Positions 51,083 through 60,115 are shown, counted from the first letter of the stretch. The stretch: 64,000 nt of DNA from Streptomyces dioscori (GCF_003024195.1 NZ_KZ679053.1:124001-188000), one strand, 5' to 3'. A program made the numbers and translations. The notes: generated by a model from the letters alone, not told the origin.

Positions 51083-52041
51083 CGGCTCGCAGCAAGGGCC
51101 AGCGCCCACGCCTCAAGGCTCAGCGGGTCGCCCCCGAAGGACCGGAACTGCTCCGGCGTGGCGGGCTGACCCACGTCGCGGTTCCACTCACTCGCCTGCA
51201 CGATCGGCGCGACCATTCCTCTGGCCAGCGCCTGCTCGGCCGTCATCGGGAGTTCGGGGGGCAGGATCCGCTCACCCCAGGCGCGCGAGAGCACTTCCGC
51301 GATCCCGGTGAAGGTGAGGACGTCGCCCGCCAGTTGCAGCTCGACGCCGTTGAACCGGTCGGGCTCCATGATGGTGGTGGCCGCCGCACGGCCGATGTCC
51401 TCGACCGCGATGAGCGCGTAGGTCGTCTCCGGGTCGACCGCGGCCATCAGACGGTTGCTTGTCCGTCCCTCGAAGTACACCGAGGGGCGCAGGAACATCT
51501 CCATGAACGTCGCGGGGTAGAGGATGGTCCAGGCCGGGAAGCCCGCCTTGCGGACCAGGTCATTGACCTCCTCCTTGCTGGTCCAGTAGTCACTGATCGG
51601 CGGCACCAGATCGCTGTACGACCGGTCCCAGCGTCCCTCTTCCCACCCAGGCGCTGTCAGATGGTGGCCGGCGCCGGACGCCGATGTCTGAACGAAGTGG
51701 CGCACCCCGGCCGCTGCTGCCACCGGAATGAGGTTGCGTGCATGGGTCCGTTCGGCATCGGCCTCCGGGTGGGCCATGTCCGGACTGAGTACGGAGAAGA
51801 CCGCCCGTACCCCCGTGCACGGCCGGACCAGCGAGTCCGCGTCGTAGAGGTCAGCCACCGCCAGACTCGCCCCGAGCTCCACGAGCGCCTTGGCACGCGC
51901 GGAGTCGGGGTCGCGCACCAGGGCACGCACCGGGACCCCGGCGGCGAGGAGTGCTCGCGCGGCCGCTCCGCCTTGCTTCCCGGTCGCTCCGACCACCAGG
52001 ACCGGGCCGTCGGCCGCCGGGTCGATTCGTTGCTCGCTCAT
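51079..52041 (-). CDS. NmrA-like NAD(P)-binding protein
   Basis: Atypical SDR of 320 aa with LVVGATGKQGGAAARALLAAG at the N-terminus, ALVRDPDSARAKAL after strand 2 (NADP-type Arg), and HFVQTSASGAG. There is no classical Tyr-Lys pair; the family includes redox sensors and reductases. ATG at 52041 is preceded by GGAGAAG; another ATG at 52053 is in frame. Second gene of the minus-strand operon starting at 52868. Confidence 0.87.
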   Translation of the reverse strand: MSEQRIDPAADGPVLVVGATGKQGGAAARALLAAGVPVRALVRDPDSARAKALVELGASLAVADLYDADSLVRPCTGVRAVFSVLSPDMAHPEADAERTHARNLIPVAAAAGVRHFVQTSASGAGHHLTAPGWEEGRWDRSYSDLVPPISDYWTSKEEVNDLVRKAGFPAWTILYPATFMEMFLRPSVYFEGRTSNRLMAAVDPETTYALIAVEDIGRAAATTIMEPDRFNGVELQLAGDVLTFTGIAEVLSRAWGERILPPELPMTAEQALARGMVAPIVQASEWNRDVGQPATPEQFRSFGGDPLSLEAWALALAASR

Positions 52042-52067
52042 CTGCTTCTCCATGAGTGACACTCTCT

Positions 52068-52868
52068 TCAGGACACCGTGTAGCCGCCGTCGACGACCAG
52101 GGTGTCGCCGGTGTGGTAGGCCGAGGCGTCGGACGCGAGGTAGACAGCCAGGCCGGCGAAGTCCTCGCTCCTGCCCCAGCGGCGGATCGGCACGCGCTTG
52201 AGGATCGTTTCCTGTACGTGCGGCTGGTCGAAGCTGCCTGTGGTCATCTCGGTGCGGATCCAGCCGGGGATGATCGTGTTGGCGCGAATACCGTGGCGCC
52301 CGAACTCGACGGCGAGCCCCCGGGTGACTGATACGAGTGCGCCCTTCGCCGCGGCGTACGACTGCAGCGTGGGTGCACCGCGGATCGCGGAGACACTTGA
52401 GATGGTGACCAACGACCCTCCGGGGTCGCCGGCGTCGGCTCGCGCGACCATGTGGCGCGCCGCCTCCCGCAGGGTCCACAGGGCGCCGTCGAGGTCGATG
52501 GCCAGGACACGGTGCAGTTCGGACGCACCGAGATCCAGGAACTTGGTGCGTCCACCGACGCCCGCGTTCGCGAACACCGCGTCGATGCGACCGAGGTGCT
52601 GCACGGTGTCCTCGACGGCGGACCCCACGGCGTCGGCGTCGCTGACGTCGACCACCGCCGCATGCACCTGGGTGCCGTGCTGCGTCAGTCTTTCGGCGGC
52701 TTTCTCCAGTTTCGTACCGTCTCGACCCCAGATGGCGACGGCGGCACCGGCGCGAGCCAGCCCCTCGGCCATGCCGAGGCCGATACCGCCGTTCCCTCCC
52801 GTCACCAGCGCCACCTTGCCGGTCAGGTCGAACGGGGCATGCACCGCTGCGCCTCCGCTCTCATTCAT
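52068..52868 (-). CDS. SDR family oxidoreductase
   Basis: Classical SDR of 266 aa with TGGNGGIG, FANAG in place of NNAG, TISSVSAIRG and SYAAAKGA as the catalytic Ser-Tyr-Lys set, and PGWIRTEM. It heads an operon with the NmrA-like protein and two acyl-CoA dehydrogenases, so a hydroxyacyl-CoA dehydrogenase role is possible. It is divergent from an ACAD/kinase operon across 196 bases in which no clear operator was seen. Confidence 0.9.
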   Translation of the reverse strand: MNESGGAAVHAPFDLTGKVALVTGGNGGIGLGMAEGLARAGAAVAIWGRDGTKLEKAAERLTQHGTQVHAAVVDVSDADAVGSAVEDTVQHLGRIDAVFANAGVGGRTKFLDLGASELHRVLAIDLDGALWTLREAARHMVARADAGDPGGSLVTISSVSAIRGAPTLQSYAAAKGALVSVTRGLAVEFGRHGIRANTIIPGWIRTEMTTGSFDQPHVQETILKRVPIRRWGRSEDFAGLAVYLASDASAYHTGDTLVVDGGYTVS

Positions 52869-53064
52869 AGGGCCGAGGTTCGCTGTTTTCGTCGGTCCGG
52901 TCGAGCGAGGTGTTCAGCGGAGTGGACCGATGATCGCGCCGGCCGGGCTGAGTTGTGACTACCTTCCTCTCCATGCCCGTGGCCGTGCGCGATCAGGTCG
53001 AGGGTGTCCCGGCTGAGTCCCGACGAGCGGCGCGAGGCCGTCCTGAGCAGAGTGGAGGAGTTGG

Positions 53065-54273
53065 GTGACGACCCCACCGACGATGCCTGAACACACCGGG
53101 CCTGTGCCGCGAGCGCATCTGGTCACCGGTGTCGAGGAGTTCATCGCCGAGCACGTCCTGCCCGTGGACGACGAGCACGACGGCGATGTCGAGGCAGCCG
53201 GCGGTGAGTCGCTGCGCATCCGGCTGCAGGCCGGTGCCCGTGAACGGGGCCTGCTGTCCCCGCACGGCCCGACCGACCTCGGCGGCCTCGGCCTCGGCAT
53301 GGTCGACCGTGTACCCGTCTTCGAAGCCGCGGGCCGTTCACTGTTCGGAGCGATGGCGTTGAACATCAACGCCCCCGACGAGGGCAATATCCATCTCCTC
53401 GACCACGTGGCGACGGCTGTGCAGCGTGAGCAGTACCTTCGTCCGCTCGTGCGGGGTGAGGTGCGGAGCGCGTTTGCGATGACCGAGCCGGCGCCCGGTG
53501 CGGGCTCGGATCCTTCGCTGCTCACCACGACCGCCACGCGCGTCTCGGGGGGCTGGTCGATCAATGGACGCAAGTGGTTCATCACGGGTGCGGACGGAGC
53601 AGGGTTCTTCATCGTCATGGCCCGCACCAGTGGTGAGCCGGGTGAAGCTGGCGGGGCCACGATGCTGCTCGCGCCTGCGGATCGCGACGGGATCAGAGTC
53701 GTCCGACATATCGGGACCATGGACCGTTCCATGCTCGGCGGTCATTGCGAAGTCACGTTCACCGACGTCTTCGTCCCGGACGCCGACGTCCTGGGCGCGG
53801 TCGACGAAGGTTTCCGCTACGCGCAGGTTCGGCTGGGGCCCGCGCGGATGACCCACGTCATGAGGTGGACCGGTGCCGCGCAGCGAGCCCACGATGTCGC
53901 CATCGAGCATGTCGCGGCGAGACGCGCCTTCGACGGGCGACTCGCGGACCTGGGGATGGTCCAGCAGCAGATCGCGGACAGCGAGATCGACCTCGCCGCC
54001 ACGCGTGCCCTACTCCTCGAAGCGTGCAGAGAACTGGACGAAGGCGGGCGCGCTTCCGGGAGCACCTCGATCACCAAGACGTTCGCGGCCGAGGCCCTGA
54101 ACCGGGTTGTCGACCGTGCCGTCCAACTGTGCGGTGCCCTGGGCGTCTCCGACGAGCTGCCGGTGGCCAGGATCGCTCGTGAGCTACGCCCCTTCCGCAT
54201 CTACGACGGTCCGTCCGAGGTGCACCGATGGGCGATCGCACGCCGCGCCGTCCGACGGGGGGCAGGCTCATGA
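53065..54273 (+). CDS. acyl-CoA dehydrogenase, ACAD10/11-like
   Basis: A 402-aa acyl-CoA dehydrogenase with FAMTEPAPGAGSDPSLL, INGRKWFITGADGAGF and the C-terminal FRIYDGPSEVHRWAIAR, where Asp replaces the usual catalytic Glu position as in ACAD10/11-type enzymes. The next gene encodes the kinase-like domain that is fused to the dehydrogenase in animal ACAD10/11. In that system a 4-hydroxyacyl-CoA is phosphorylated and then dephosphorylated by the dehydrogenase. GTG start with GGAGGAG five bases upstream. Confidence 0.87.
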   Translation: MTTPPTMPEHTGPVPRAHLVTGVEEFIAEHVLPVDDEHDGDVEAAGGESLRIRLQAGARERGLLSPHGPTDLGGLGLGMVDRVPVFEAAGRSLFGAMALNINAPDEGNIHLLDHVATAVQREQYLRPLVRGEVRSAFAMTEPAPGAGSDPSLLTTTATRVSGGWSINGRKWFITGADGAGFFIVMARTSGEPGEAGGATMLLAPADRDGIRVVRHIGTMDRSMLGGHCEVTFTDVFVPDADVLGAVDEGFRYAQVRLGPARMTHVMRWTGAAQRAHDVAIEHVAARRAFDGRLADLGMVQQQIADSEIDLAATRALLLEACRELDEGGRASGSTSITKTFAAEALNRVVDRAVQLCGALGVSDELPVARIARELRPFRIYDGPSEVHRWAIARRAVRRGAGS

Positions 54274-55301
54274 GCGTTCCTCCGGCGACACTCTCCGCAC
54301 ACCAGCTCGAAGGGGTGGCGGCGGCGCTGACCTCCGCCCTCCACCGGCCGGTCGGTCGACTGGACGCATCGGTCATCACCGGTGGCCGGTCCAACGTCAC
54401 CTACCGGATCACCGACGGCGTGCACCATTGGGTGCTGCGTACACCGCCGAGAGCCGGCCGTACGCCCTCGGCGCACGACATCGGGCGGGAACACCGGGTG
54501 ACGACAGCGCTTCGGGGCTCCCGCGTCCCGGTGGCCGAAGCGGTGCTCCTCCACGCCGACGAGCAACTGCTCGGCGGGCCCTTCGCGGTGAGTACGTTTG
54601 TCGACGGCCGGGTGGTTCGGACCAGGGAGGACCTGGCCGATCTCGGCGACTGCGAAATCGATCAGATCGTGGCGAGCATGCTCGGTGCGCTGATCGCCCT
54701 TCACCGGTTCGACTACGTCTCGGCCGGACTCGCGGACTTCGGGCGCCCTGAGGGCTATGCGGCCCGTCAGCTGAGGCGCTGGGCCAAGCAATGGAACCTG
54801 ACGGGGAACCCGGCGCTCCAGCCGCTCGCCGACGAGGTCGTCCTCAGTCTCAGCCGCAGGGTGCCGGGACAGCCGGCCAGCGCCGTCGTGCACGGTGACT
54901 ACCGCATCGACAACACGATCCTTGACACGGCTGAAGTGAGAGCGGTGGTCGACTGGGAGCTCTCGACCATCGGGGACCCGGTGGCCGACATGGCCATGAT
55001 GTGCGCCTACCGGGATCCGGCCTTCGACCTCATCATGGGATTCCCCAGCGCCTGGACCAGCGATCGGCTTCCGTCCCCCGACCGCCTGGCCGCGATGTAC
55101 GTTGAAGCCGGCGGCTGTGAACTCGCGCACTGGGACTTCCACCTGGCCCTGGCCAACTTCAAGATCGCGGCGATCGCAGCCGGCATCGACCACCGCAGAC
55201 GATCCGGCGCCGACAGCGGCCCCGGCTTCGACACGGCTGCTGACGCCGTACCGCGATACCTGGAGCTCGCCCGAGAGGCCCTGCCGAGAGCCGCCCGCTG
55301 A
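54270..55301 (+). CDS. aminoglycoside-phosphotransferase-like kinase, ACAD10/11 partner
   Basis: A 343-aa APH-family kinase: ATP-loop region TGGRSNVTYRI, the catalytic loop VVHGDYRIDNTI (Asp and Asn) and AVVDWELSTIGDP (metal Asp). It is not likely an antibiotic-resistance gene; the overlapping start with the ACAD stop (ATGA) and the family pattern point to phosphorylation of hydroxyacyl-CoA, as for LvaA in levulinate catabolism. Substrate chain length is unknown. Confidence 0.87.
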   Translation: MSVPPATLSAHQLEGVAAALTSALHRPVGRLDASVITGGRSNVTYRITDGVHHWVLRTPPRAGRTPSAHDIGREHRVTTALRGSRVPVAEAVLLHADEQLLGGPFAVSTFVDGRVVRTREDLADLGDCEIDQIVASMLGALIALHRFDYVSAGLADFGRPEGYAARQLRRWAKQWNLTGNPALQPLADEVVLSLSRRVPGQPASAVVHGDYRIDNTILDTAEVRAVVDWELSTIGDPVADMAMMCAYRDPAFDLIMGFPSAWTSDRLPSPDRLAAMYVEAGGCELAHWDFHLALANFKIAAIAAGIDHRRRSGADSGPGFDTAADAVPRYLELAREALPRAAR

Positions 55302-55322
55302 CCCCTGTGAGGAGTGCACTCC

Positions 55323-56084
55323 ATGTCCGTCCCGGAACTGTTCCGCCTCGAAGACAAGGTCGCACTGGTCACCGGCGCGTCAAGCGGGCTGGGGGTCGCT
55401 TTCGCCCAGGGGCTCGCCGAGGCAGGAGCGCACGTCGTGCTGGCGGCCCGCCGTGCCGAGGGACTTCGAAAGACGGCTGACCTGGTCGAGGGTGCGGGGA
55501 GGCGAGCCCTGACCGTCCTGACCGACGTCTCGGACCCCGCGGCGTGCGAACAGCTCACGGCCAGAGCGCTGGCGGAGTTCGGACGGGTCGACATCTTGGT
55601 CAACAACGCCGGCGTAGGCACTGCAGTACCGGCTCTGCGGGAGACCCCGGACCAGTTCCGCTCGGTCCTCGACGTCAACCTCAACGGCTGTTACTGGATG
55701 GCCCAGGCCTGTGCACGGGTGATGGAGTCAGGCTCAAGCATCATCAACATCTCCTCGATCCTCGGGCTCACCACAGCCGGCTTGCCACAAGCCGCGTACA
55801 GCGCGTCGAAGGCCGGGCTCATCGGTCTGACGCGCGATCTCGCACAGCAGTGGACCGGCCGTAAGGGGATCAGGGTCAACGCCCTGGCTCCGGGCTTCTT
55901 CAGCTCGGAGATGACGGACCAGTACCCGCCTGGCTACCTGGAAGGGCAACTGTCACGCATCCCCGCCGGACGAATGGGCCACCCGCGCGAGCTCGCCGCC
56001 ACGGTGGTCTTCCTGGCCTCCCGGGCGGCCGGCTACATCACTGGCCAGACCTTGCCCGTGGACGGCGGCATCACGATCACGTGA
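55323..56084 (+). CDS. SDR family oxidoreductase
   Basis: Classical SDR of 253 aa with TGASSGLG, AARRAEG after strand 2, NNAGVG, INISSILG and YSASKAG, plus PVDGGITIT at the end. It is the third gene of the ACAD/kinase operon and could oxidise or reduce the hydroxyacyl intermediate. ATG at 55323 with GAGGAG about 9 bases upstream; an ATG 9 bases before is less well placed. About 208 bases without a gene follow. Confidence 0.9.
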   Translation: MSVPELFRLEDKVALVTGASSGLGVAFAQGLAEAGAHVVLAARRAEGLRKTADLVEGAGRRALTVLTDVSDPAACEQLTARALAEFGRVDILVNNAGVGTAVPALRETPDQFRSVLDVNLNGCYWMAQACARVMESGSSIINISSILGLTTAGLPQAAYSASKAGLIGLTRDLAQQWTGRKGIRVNALAPGFFSSEMTDQYPPGYLEGQLSRIPAGRMGHPRELAATVVFLASRAAGYITGQTLPVDGGITIT

Positions 56085-56292
56085 GTGCGGGAGCGCTCCG
56101 CAGGCTGCTGTCGAGACCGCATCCGAACCAGCAGCGGCCAGAGCGGCGCTCAACTTGATCTTCCGGGGGCTCGCCGTGCGGATGGGGGGAGAAGGATCCA
56201 TCGGCTCTCTGGCGGCAGCGTTGAGACGCGCGGGTTCAGCAGAGCGGAACCGGAGCAGCTCGAATTCCTGAGTCCGCTGTTAGCGTCCTGCC

Positions 56293-56793
56293 ATGTCTTC
56301 GACTGACGCCGCTCTCTTGGTTCTCCGAGGAGCGGTCGGCGCGGTGTTCTTGGCCCACGGGTTGAACCACCTCTTGGGCGGGGGGAGATTGCGCGGCACG
56401 GCTGGATGGTTCGAAAGTCTCGGCATGCGCCCCGGCTACGCGCACGCCGTTGTCGCCAGCACCGTCGAGGTGGCATCGGGCACGCTCCTCGTGCTCGGCC
56501 TGTGCACACCGGTTGCCGCCGCGGGTGTTGTCGGCACGATGGTTGTCGCGTGGGTGATCAACCATGCCAGGAACGGGTTCTTCATCTTCCGGCCCGGCGA
56601 GGGTTACGAGTACGTGATGGTGCTCGTGGCAACGGGACTGTGCCTCGCGGGAACCGGGCCGGGGCGGTTCTCGCTCGACCGGCTGATCGGAATCGGTCAG
56701 CCGGGGTGGGTGGGGTTCGTGATCGGCCTGGCGGGGGCGTTCGGGGCCGCCCTTCTTCTGGCGCTCTGCTGGCGACCAAGCGAGCCTGGGTAG
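56293..56793 (+). CDS. DoxX family membrane protein
   Basis: Membrane protein of 166 aa with four hydrophobic segments and the DoxX pattern: LRGAVGAVFLAHGLNHLLGG, EVASGTLLVLGLCTPVAA, and a GYEYVMVL segment before helix 4. DoxX-like proteins are linked to quinone or thiol redox at the membrane, often with unclear function. There is no ribosome site, and TAGCGT, a possible -10 hexamer, ends 6 bases before the ATG, so the message may be leaderless. Confidence 0.83.
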   Translation: MSSTDAALLVLRGAVGAVFLAHGLNHLLGGGRLRGTAGWFESLGMRPGYAHAVVASTVEVASGTLLVLGLCTPVAAAGVVGTMVVAWVINHARNGFFIFRPGEGYEYVMVLVATGLCLAGTGPGRFSLDRLIGIGQPGWVGFVIGLAGAFGAALLLALCWRPSEPG

Positions 56794-56952
56794 TCGCAGC
56801 CGGCAGCCGGACCACCCGTTCTCGCGGCACGGCGACAGCGGTCGCCCTGGTCCCTGGTCCCTGCTGCGTCGGCAGCTGCGTGCCCGGACAGCGATGGGAC
56901 CCGGTTCGGACAGGCGCCGCCCGTTGCCGGCACACGACAGCACCCGCAATGC

Positions 56953-56968
56953 GTAGGCATGTAGGTAG
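56953..56968. promoter_or_regulatory. 16-base motif shared with 48008-48023
   Basis: Exact copy of GTAGGCATGTAGGTAG, 73 bases upstream of the RsbW-like gene. The gap 56794-57041 holds no other recognisable element. Confidence 0.5.
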
Positions 56969-57041
56969 GACCACTGATGCGCCGAGGCCATGCCGGCCTG
57001 AAGGTGTTGAGTACTTGGAAGTGGAAGGAGGGGTTGTCGTC

Positions 57042-57566
57042 ATGTACGCAGCGACGGAAAACCTCATGCCTCCTGCCGTGGACGCGGCCGCGGCGCACCG
57101 GTCCGGTCCGGCGGTGCCGAGAACGACGAAGACTTCGGACGCGACAGCGTTCCCACCCTCTCCTCAGTCACGGGTCGATGACCTCACCTGGCTTCTGACG
57201 CACTGCCCGCAGGCACCCTGCTCGGCCCGGAGGATCACCGCCGCGGTCCTGGCGGAATGGCACCTCGGTTTGGGAACGGCCGAGGCGGCACTCCTGGTGG
57301 TCTCCGAGCTGGTCACGAATGCGGTGGAGCATGCACAGCCGCCCGTGACGCTGCATCTACATCTTGAGCGGGCCGGAAGCTGTATCTGGGTGGGCGTGAG
57401 TGATGGCGGCCCTGCCAAGAACAAGGGGCTCTGGACCTCGTCCTGCGCCGACGACGAGCACGGCCGAGGCCTGGAGGTCGTCAACGCCCTGGCCACCGCT
57501 CACGGCACGCGCTCGCACTCGGGTGGCATCACGCACTGGGCACGGCTGCTGACCACCGGCGTGTGA
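57042..57566 (+). CDS. RsbW-like anti-sigma-type ATPase (HATPase_c)
   Basis: A 174-aa protein with a variable N-terminal 50 residues and a GHKL ATPase domain: N box SELVTNAVEHA, G1 box GVSDGGP and G2 GRGLEVVNALA. Streptomycetes encode many such proteins; they act as anti-sigma or serine kinases. The ATG at 57042 has GAAGGAGG upstream. The next gene encodes an ECF sigma factor, but partnership is not proven because RsbW-type proteins normally control SigB-like factors. Confidence 0.87.
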   Translation: MYAATENLMPPAVDAAAAHRSGPAVPRTTKTSDATAFPPSPQSRVDDLTWLLTHCPQAPCSARRITAAVLAEWHLGLGTAEAALLVVSELVTNAVEHAQPPVTLHLHLERAGSCIWVGVSDGGPAKNKGLWTSSCADDEHGRGLEVVNALATAHGTRSHSGGITHWARLLTTGV

Positions 57567-57680
57567 GGACTGACTGGAGCCGAGGCCGAGACCCGGTGGG
57601 GGACAGGCGCCGGTCCGCGGACGTCGCCGCCCGGCCGGTGCGGTGTGCTGGACACAGGCCTATGACAAGTCGTGGATAGC

Positions 57681-57696
57681 ATCTCAGATATGAGAT
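57681..57696. promoter_or_regulatory. ATCTCA-GATA-TGAGAT palindrome at sigma-factor start
   Basis: Six-base arms ATCTCA and TGAGAT flank GATA. The first 11 bases equal those at 24201-24211. The palindrome covers the likely ATG (57690), so a bound protein would block transcription or initiation. Membership of the GntR set is possible but less certain than for the others. Confidence 0.45.
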
Positions 57697-58664
57697 TGTC
57701 CCGTACCGACGGCCCACCCGACGCGGACCTGGTGCACGCCGCACAGGCAGGGGATGTGAGCGCCCTCGGCACTCTCCTGGCACGCCACCGCCCGATGCTC
57801 CTGTCGGCCGCCATCGGCTTGCTCGGCTACGGGCCCGACGCCGAGGACGCCGTGCAGGAAGCGAGCATGATCGCCCTGCGCCGCATCGGCGGTCTGCGCG
57901 ATCCCGAAGCAGTGAGTTCCTGGCTGCGCGCGGTGGTCCGCAACGTGTGCCGCATGCACTACCGGGCGCCCGTCCACCTGTCGATGGACGACGGGCTCGC
58001 TGCGTCGCTCCGTTCCGCCGAATCGGATCCTCAGGAGCTGCTGGAGGGACAGGCCACGCGGGACTGGGTCTGGCACGCCCTGGAAACGTTGTCATCACCG
58101 CTGCGCCTGGTGATGATGCTCCGCTACTTCAGCGGTGTGACGGCCTACCAGGACATCGCCGTGGCGTGCGGGGTGCCGGTCGGGACCGTACGGAGCCGGT
58201 TGAGCGAAGCACGCGACAAGCTGACACGAGCCCTCCTCGCGACGGCCGACACCGCGCACGGTGACATCCGGACCGTCACGATGGAACGCGTCCGCCAGGC
58301 CGAGGAGCTGCTGGAGGCCGCGCGGCGGGGGGAGTCCCGGTCCGCGCTGGGCGCTACATGGCTGCCCACCGTCGCGCTCTCCGGAGCCGGTGGCCTGCGC
58401 GCCGAGGGGTATGACGCGTTGGCCCGCGGGCTCGAACAGGACGTGGCCGACGGTGTGCGGCACCGCCTGACCAACGTCGTCGCCGGGCGCGATCTGGCTG
58501 TCTGGGAGTTCACGCTGAAGAGTCCGCCGGAGGACCCCCTCCACTGCCCGCCCGGCGGCGCGTGGGTACTGCATCTGCGATCGGGCTGGGTGGAACGGGC
58601 CCGGCTCTTCCACACGCGCCGCGCCGGAGACTCCCGGGACCGGCCCTTGAGGCGTGACCCATGA
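57690..58664 (+). CDS. ECF-type RNA polymerase sigma factor with C-terminal extension
   Basis: A 324-aa (from ATG 57690) sigma factor. Region 2 (LLGYGPDAEDAVQEASMIAL) and region 4 (TAYQDIAVACGVPVGTVRSR) are clear; about 130 residues follow, resembling a SnoaL-like fold seen in SigJ/ECF41-type groups that work without a classical anti-sigma. The start is uncertain because no ribosome site is present (57672 GTG is alternative). A palindrome overlaps the ATG. Confidence 0.87.
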   Translation: MRLSRTDGPPDADLVHAAQAGDVSALGTLLARHRPMLLSAAIGLLGYGPDAEDAVQEASMIALRRIGGLRDPEAVSSWLRAVVRNVCRMHYRAPVHLSMDDGLAASLRSAESDPQELLEGQATRDWVWHALETLSSPLRLVMMLRYFSGVTAYQDIAVACGVPVGTVRSRLSEARDKLTRALLATADTAHGDIRTVTMERVRQAEELLEAARRGESRSALGATWLPTVALSGAGGLRAEGYDALARGLEQDVADGVRHRLTNVVAGRDLAVWEFTLKSPPEDPLHCPPGGAWVLHLRSGWVERARLFHTRRAGDSRDRPLRRDP

Positions 58665-58794
58665 CACAGAGGGATGTCCGAACTTTCGCTCCCTCCTGCG
58701 CATCTGAGGGGGGATTACGTATCCGGCAGCCGTGCCGTCCACAAGGATGTCGCTCCGGCTGATCCGGCCCAACCCCTGTGCGGAGATCGAAGAC

Positions 58795-59955
58795 ATGCCT
58801 ACCTACTCCCGGCCGGCCGAGGCGCCCGAGGACCTGCCCGAACTGCTCCGTCCGATGATCGAGAAATACCGCGACGAGGCAGAGGAACTGCGCAGGCTTC
58901 CGGACGAACTCCTCGGCCACCTGCGCACCGCCGGGGCGTTTCGTCTCAATGCTCCACGAGAGCTCGGCGGATTCGAGCTGCCGCTGGCCAGGTCCGTGGC
59001 CCTGATCGAGAAGCTGGCCCGGATCGACGGCCCGACAGCCTGGATCGTGTGGAACCTGAACGCAGGCTTCGCCGCGGCGTTCCTCGGCGAGACCACCGTG
59101 GAGAAGATCTGGGCCGACGATCCGGACCCGATGATCGCGCATTCGAGCCAACCAGGTTTCCTCGTGCCGGACGACGGAGGCTTCCGGCTCTCCGGCGAGT
59201 GGAAACTCGTCAGCGGGGTCGACGCGGCGCAGTGGCTGGGACTGCTGGCGGTCATCCTGGAGGACGGACGGCCGCGTATGACCGAGACCGGCCCGGAATG
59301 GCGCTTCTGCCTGGTTCCCCGTGACTCGGTGACGGTGCGGGACACCTGGCACGCGACCGGGATGCGGGGCACCAACAGCAACACCGTGGTCGCCCAGAAC
59401 GTACCGGTGACCGCCGACAGGATGGTCGGACCGGACGCGGTGGCCCGCATCGACCGCCCGCTCTACCGTCTGCCGGTGACCAACCAGATCACCTCGGGAG
59501 GCGCGGCGGTGGTGCTGGGCATTGCCCGGGCGGCGATCGACGAGGTGGCGGCAGTGTCGCGTACGAAGACCGGGCCGGACGGCGCCCCGATCGCACAGCA
59601 ACCACGCATCCAGGCCGCCATCGGTCGAGCCGCCGCCCAGGTCGACGCCGCACGGGCGCTGCTGCTGACCACGCTCGGCGAACTGGACGCCGCCGTGGAG
59701 GACGGCCGCGTCGCGACGGAGGCACAGCGCGGTGCCGTGCGGGGCGCTCTGTCCCACGCGGGCGAGACCGCGCGCGCCGTGCTCACCTCCATGTACGAGC
59801 TGGGCAGTTCGAGCGCCGTCTACGAGTCGAGCCGGTTGGGCAAGCTGTTCCGCGACGGCCTCGTCGCGGCGCAGCACGCTGTCCTGTCGGCGCCGCAGTA
59901 CGAGGTGGCCGGCCGCACCGTCATGGGCATTCCCGCCGGCGACCCCACCCTCTGA
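58795..59955 (+). CDS. acyl-CoA-dehydrogenase-fold flavin monooxygenase
   Basis: A 386-aa protein of the acyl-CoA dehydrogenase fold, HsaA/DszC-like branch. LRTAGAFRLNAPRELGGFEL, LARIDGPTAWIVWNLN, LSGEWKLVSGVDAAQW and TWHATGMRGTNSNTVV are visible, and the catalytic Glu segment of true dehydrogenases is missing. Such enzymes hydroxylate aromatics or desulfurise using reduced FMN from a partner such as the reductase at 41513. ATG at 58795 with GGAG about 10 bases upstream. Confidence 0.83.
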   Translation: MPTYSRPAEAPEDLPELLRPMIEKYRDEAEELRRLPDELLGHLRTAGAFRLNAPRELGGFELPLARSVALIEKLARIDGPTAWIVWNLNAGFAAAFLGETTVEKIWADDPDPMIAHSSQPGFLVPDDGGFRLSGEWKLVSGVDAAQWLGLLAVILEDGRPRMTETGPEWRFCLVPRDSVTVRDTWHATGMRGTNSNTVVAQNVPVTADRMVGPDAVARIDRPLYRLPVTNQITSGGAAVVLGIARAAIDEVAAVSRTKTGPDGAPIAQQPRIQAAIGRAAAQVDAARALLLTTLGELDAAVEDGRVATEAQRGAVRGALSHAGETARAVLTSMYELGSSSAVYESSRLGKLFRDGLVAAQHAVLSAPQYEVAGRTVMGIPAGDPTL

Positions 59956-60115
59956 GCGGACCACCGTCCCGCCGGTCTGGCCTGATGGACCGAGCGAAGC
60001 CGGTTGCCGCTCGCGCTTGCCCGCCGCTCGACGAAGACCCTTCTCGACGCGGGGGACGCCTGGCCGGTGACTTCCCCACTCTCACCGGCCGGCAGCAGGC
60101 GCTACCGGCCGCAGA

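Noticed and set aside
54270..55301. Aminoglycoside resistance gene
   Set aside because: Kinase-family motifs are present, but the overlap with an ACAD10/11-like gene fits hydroxyacyl-CoA phosphorylation much better.
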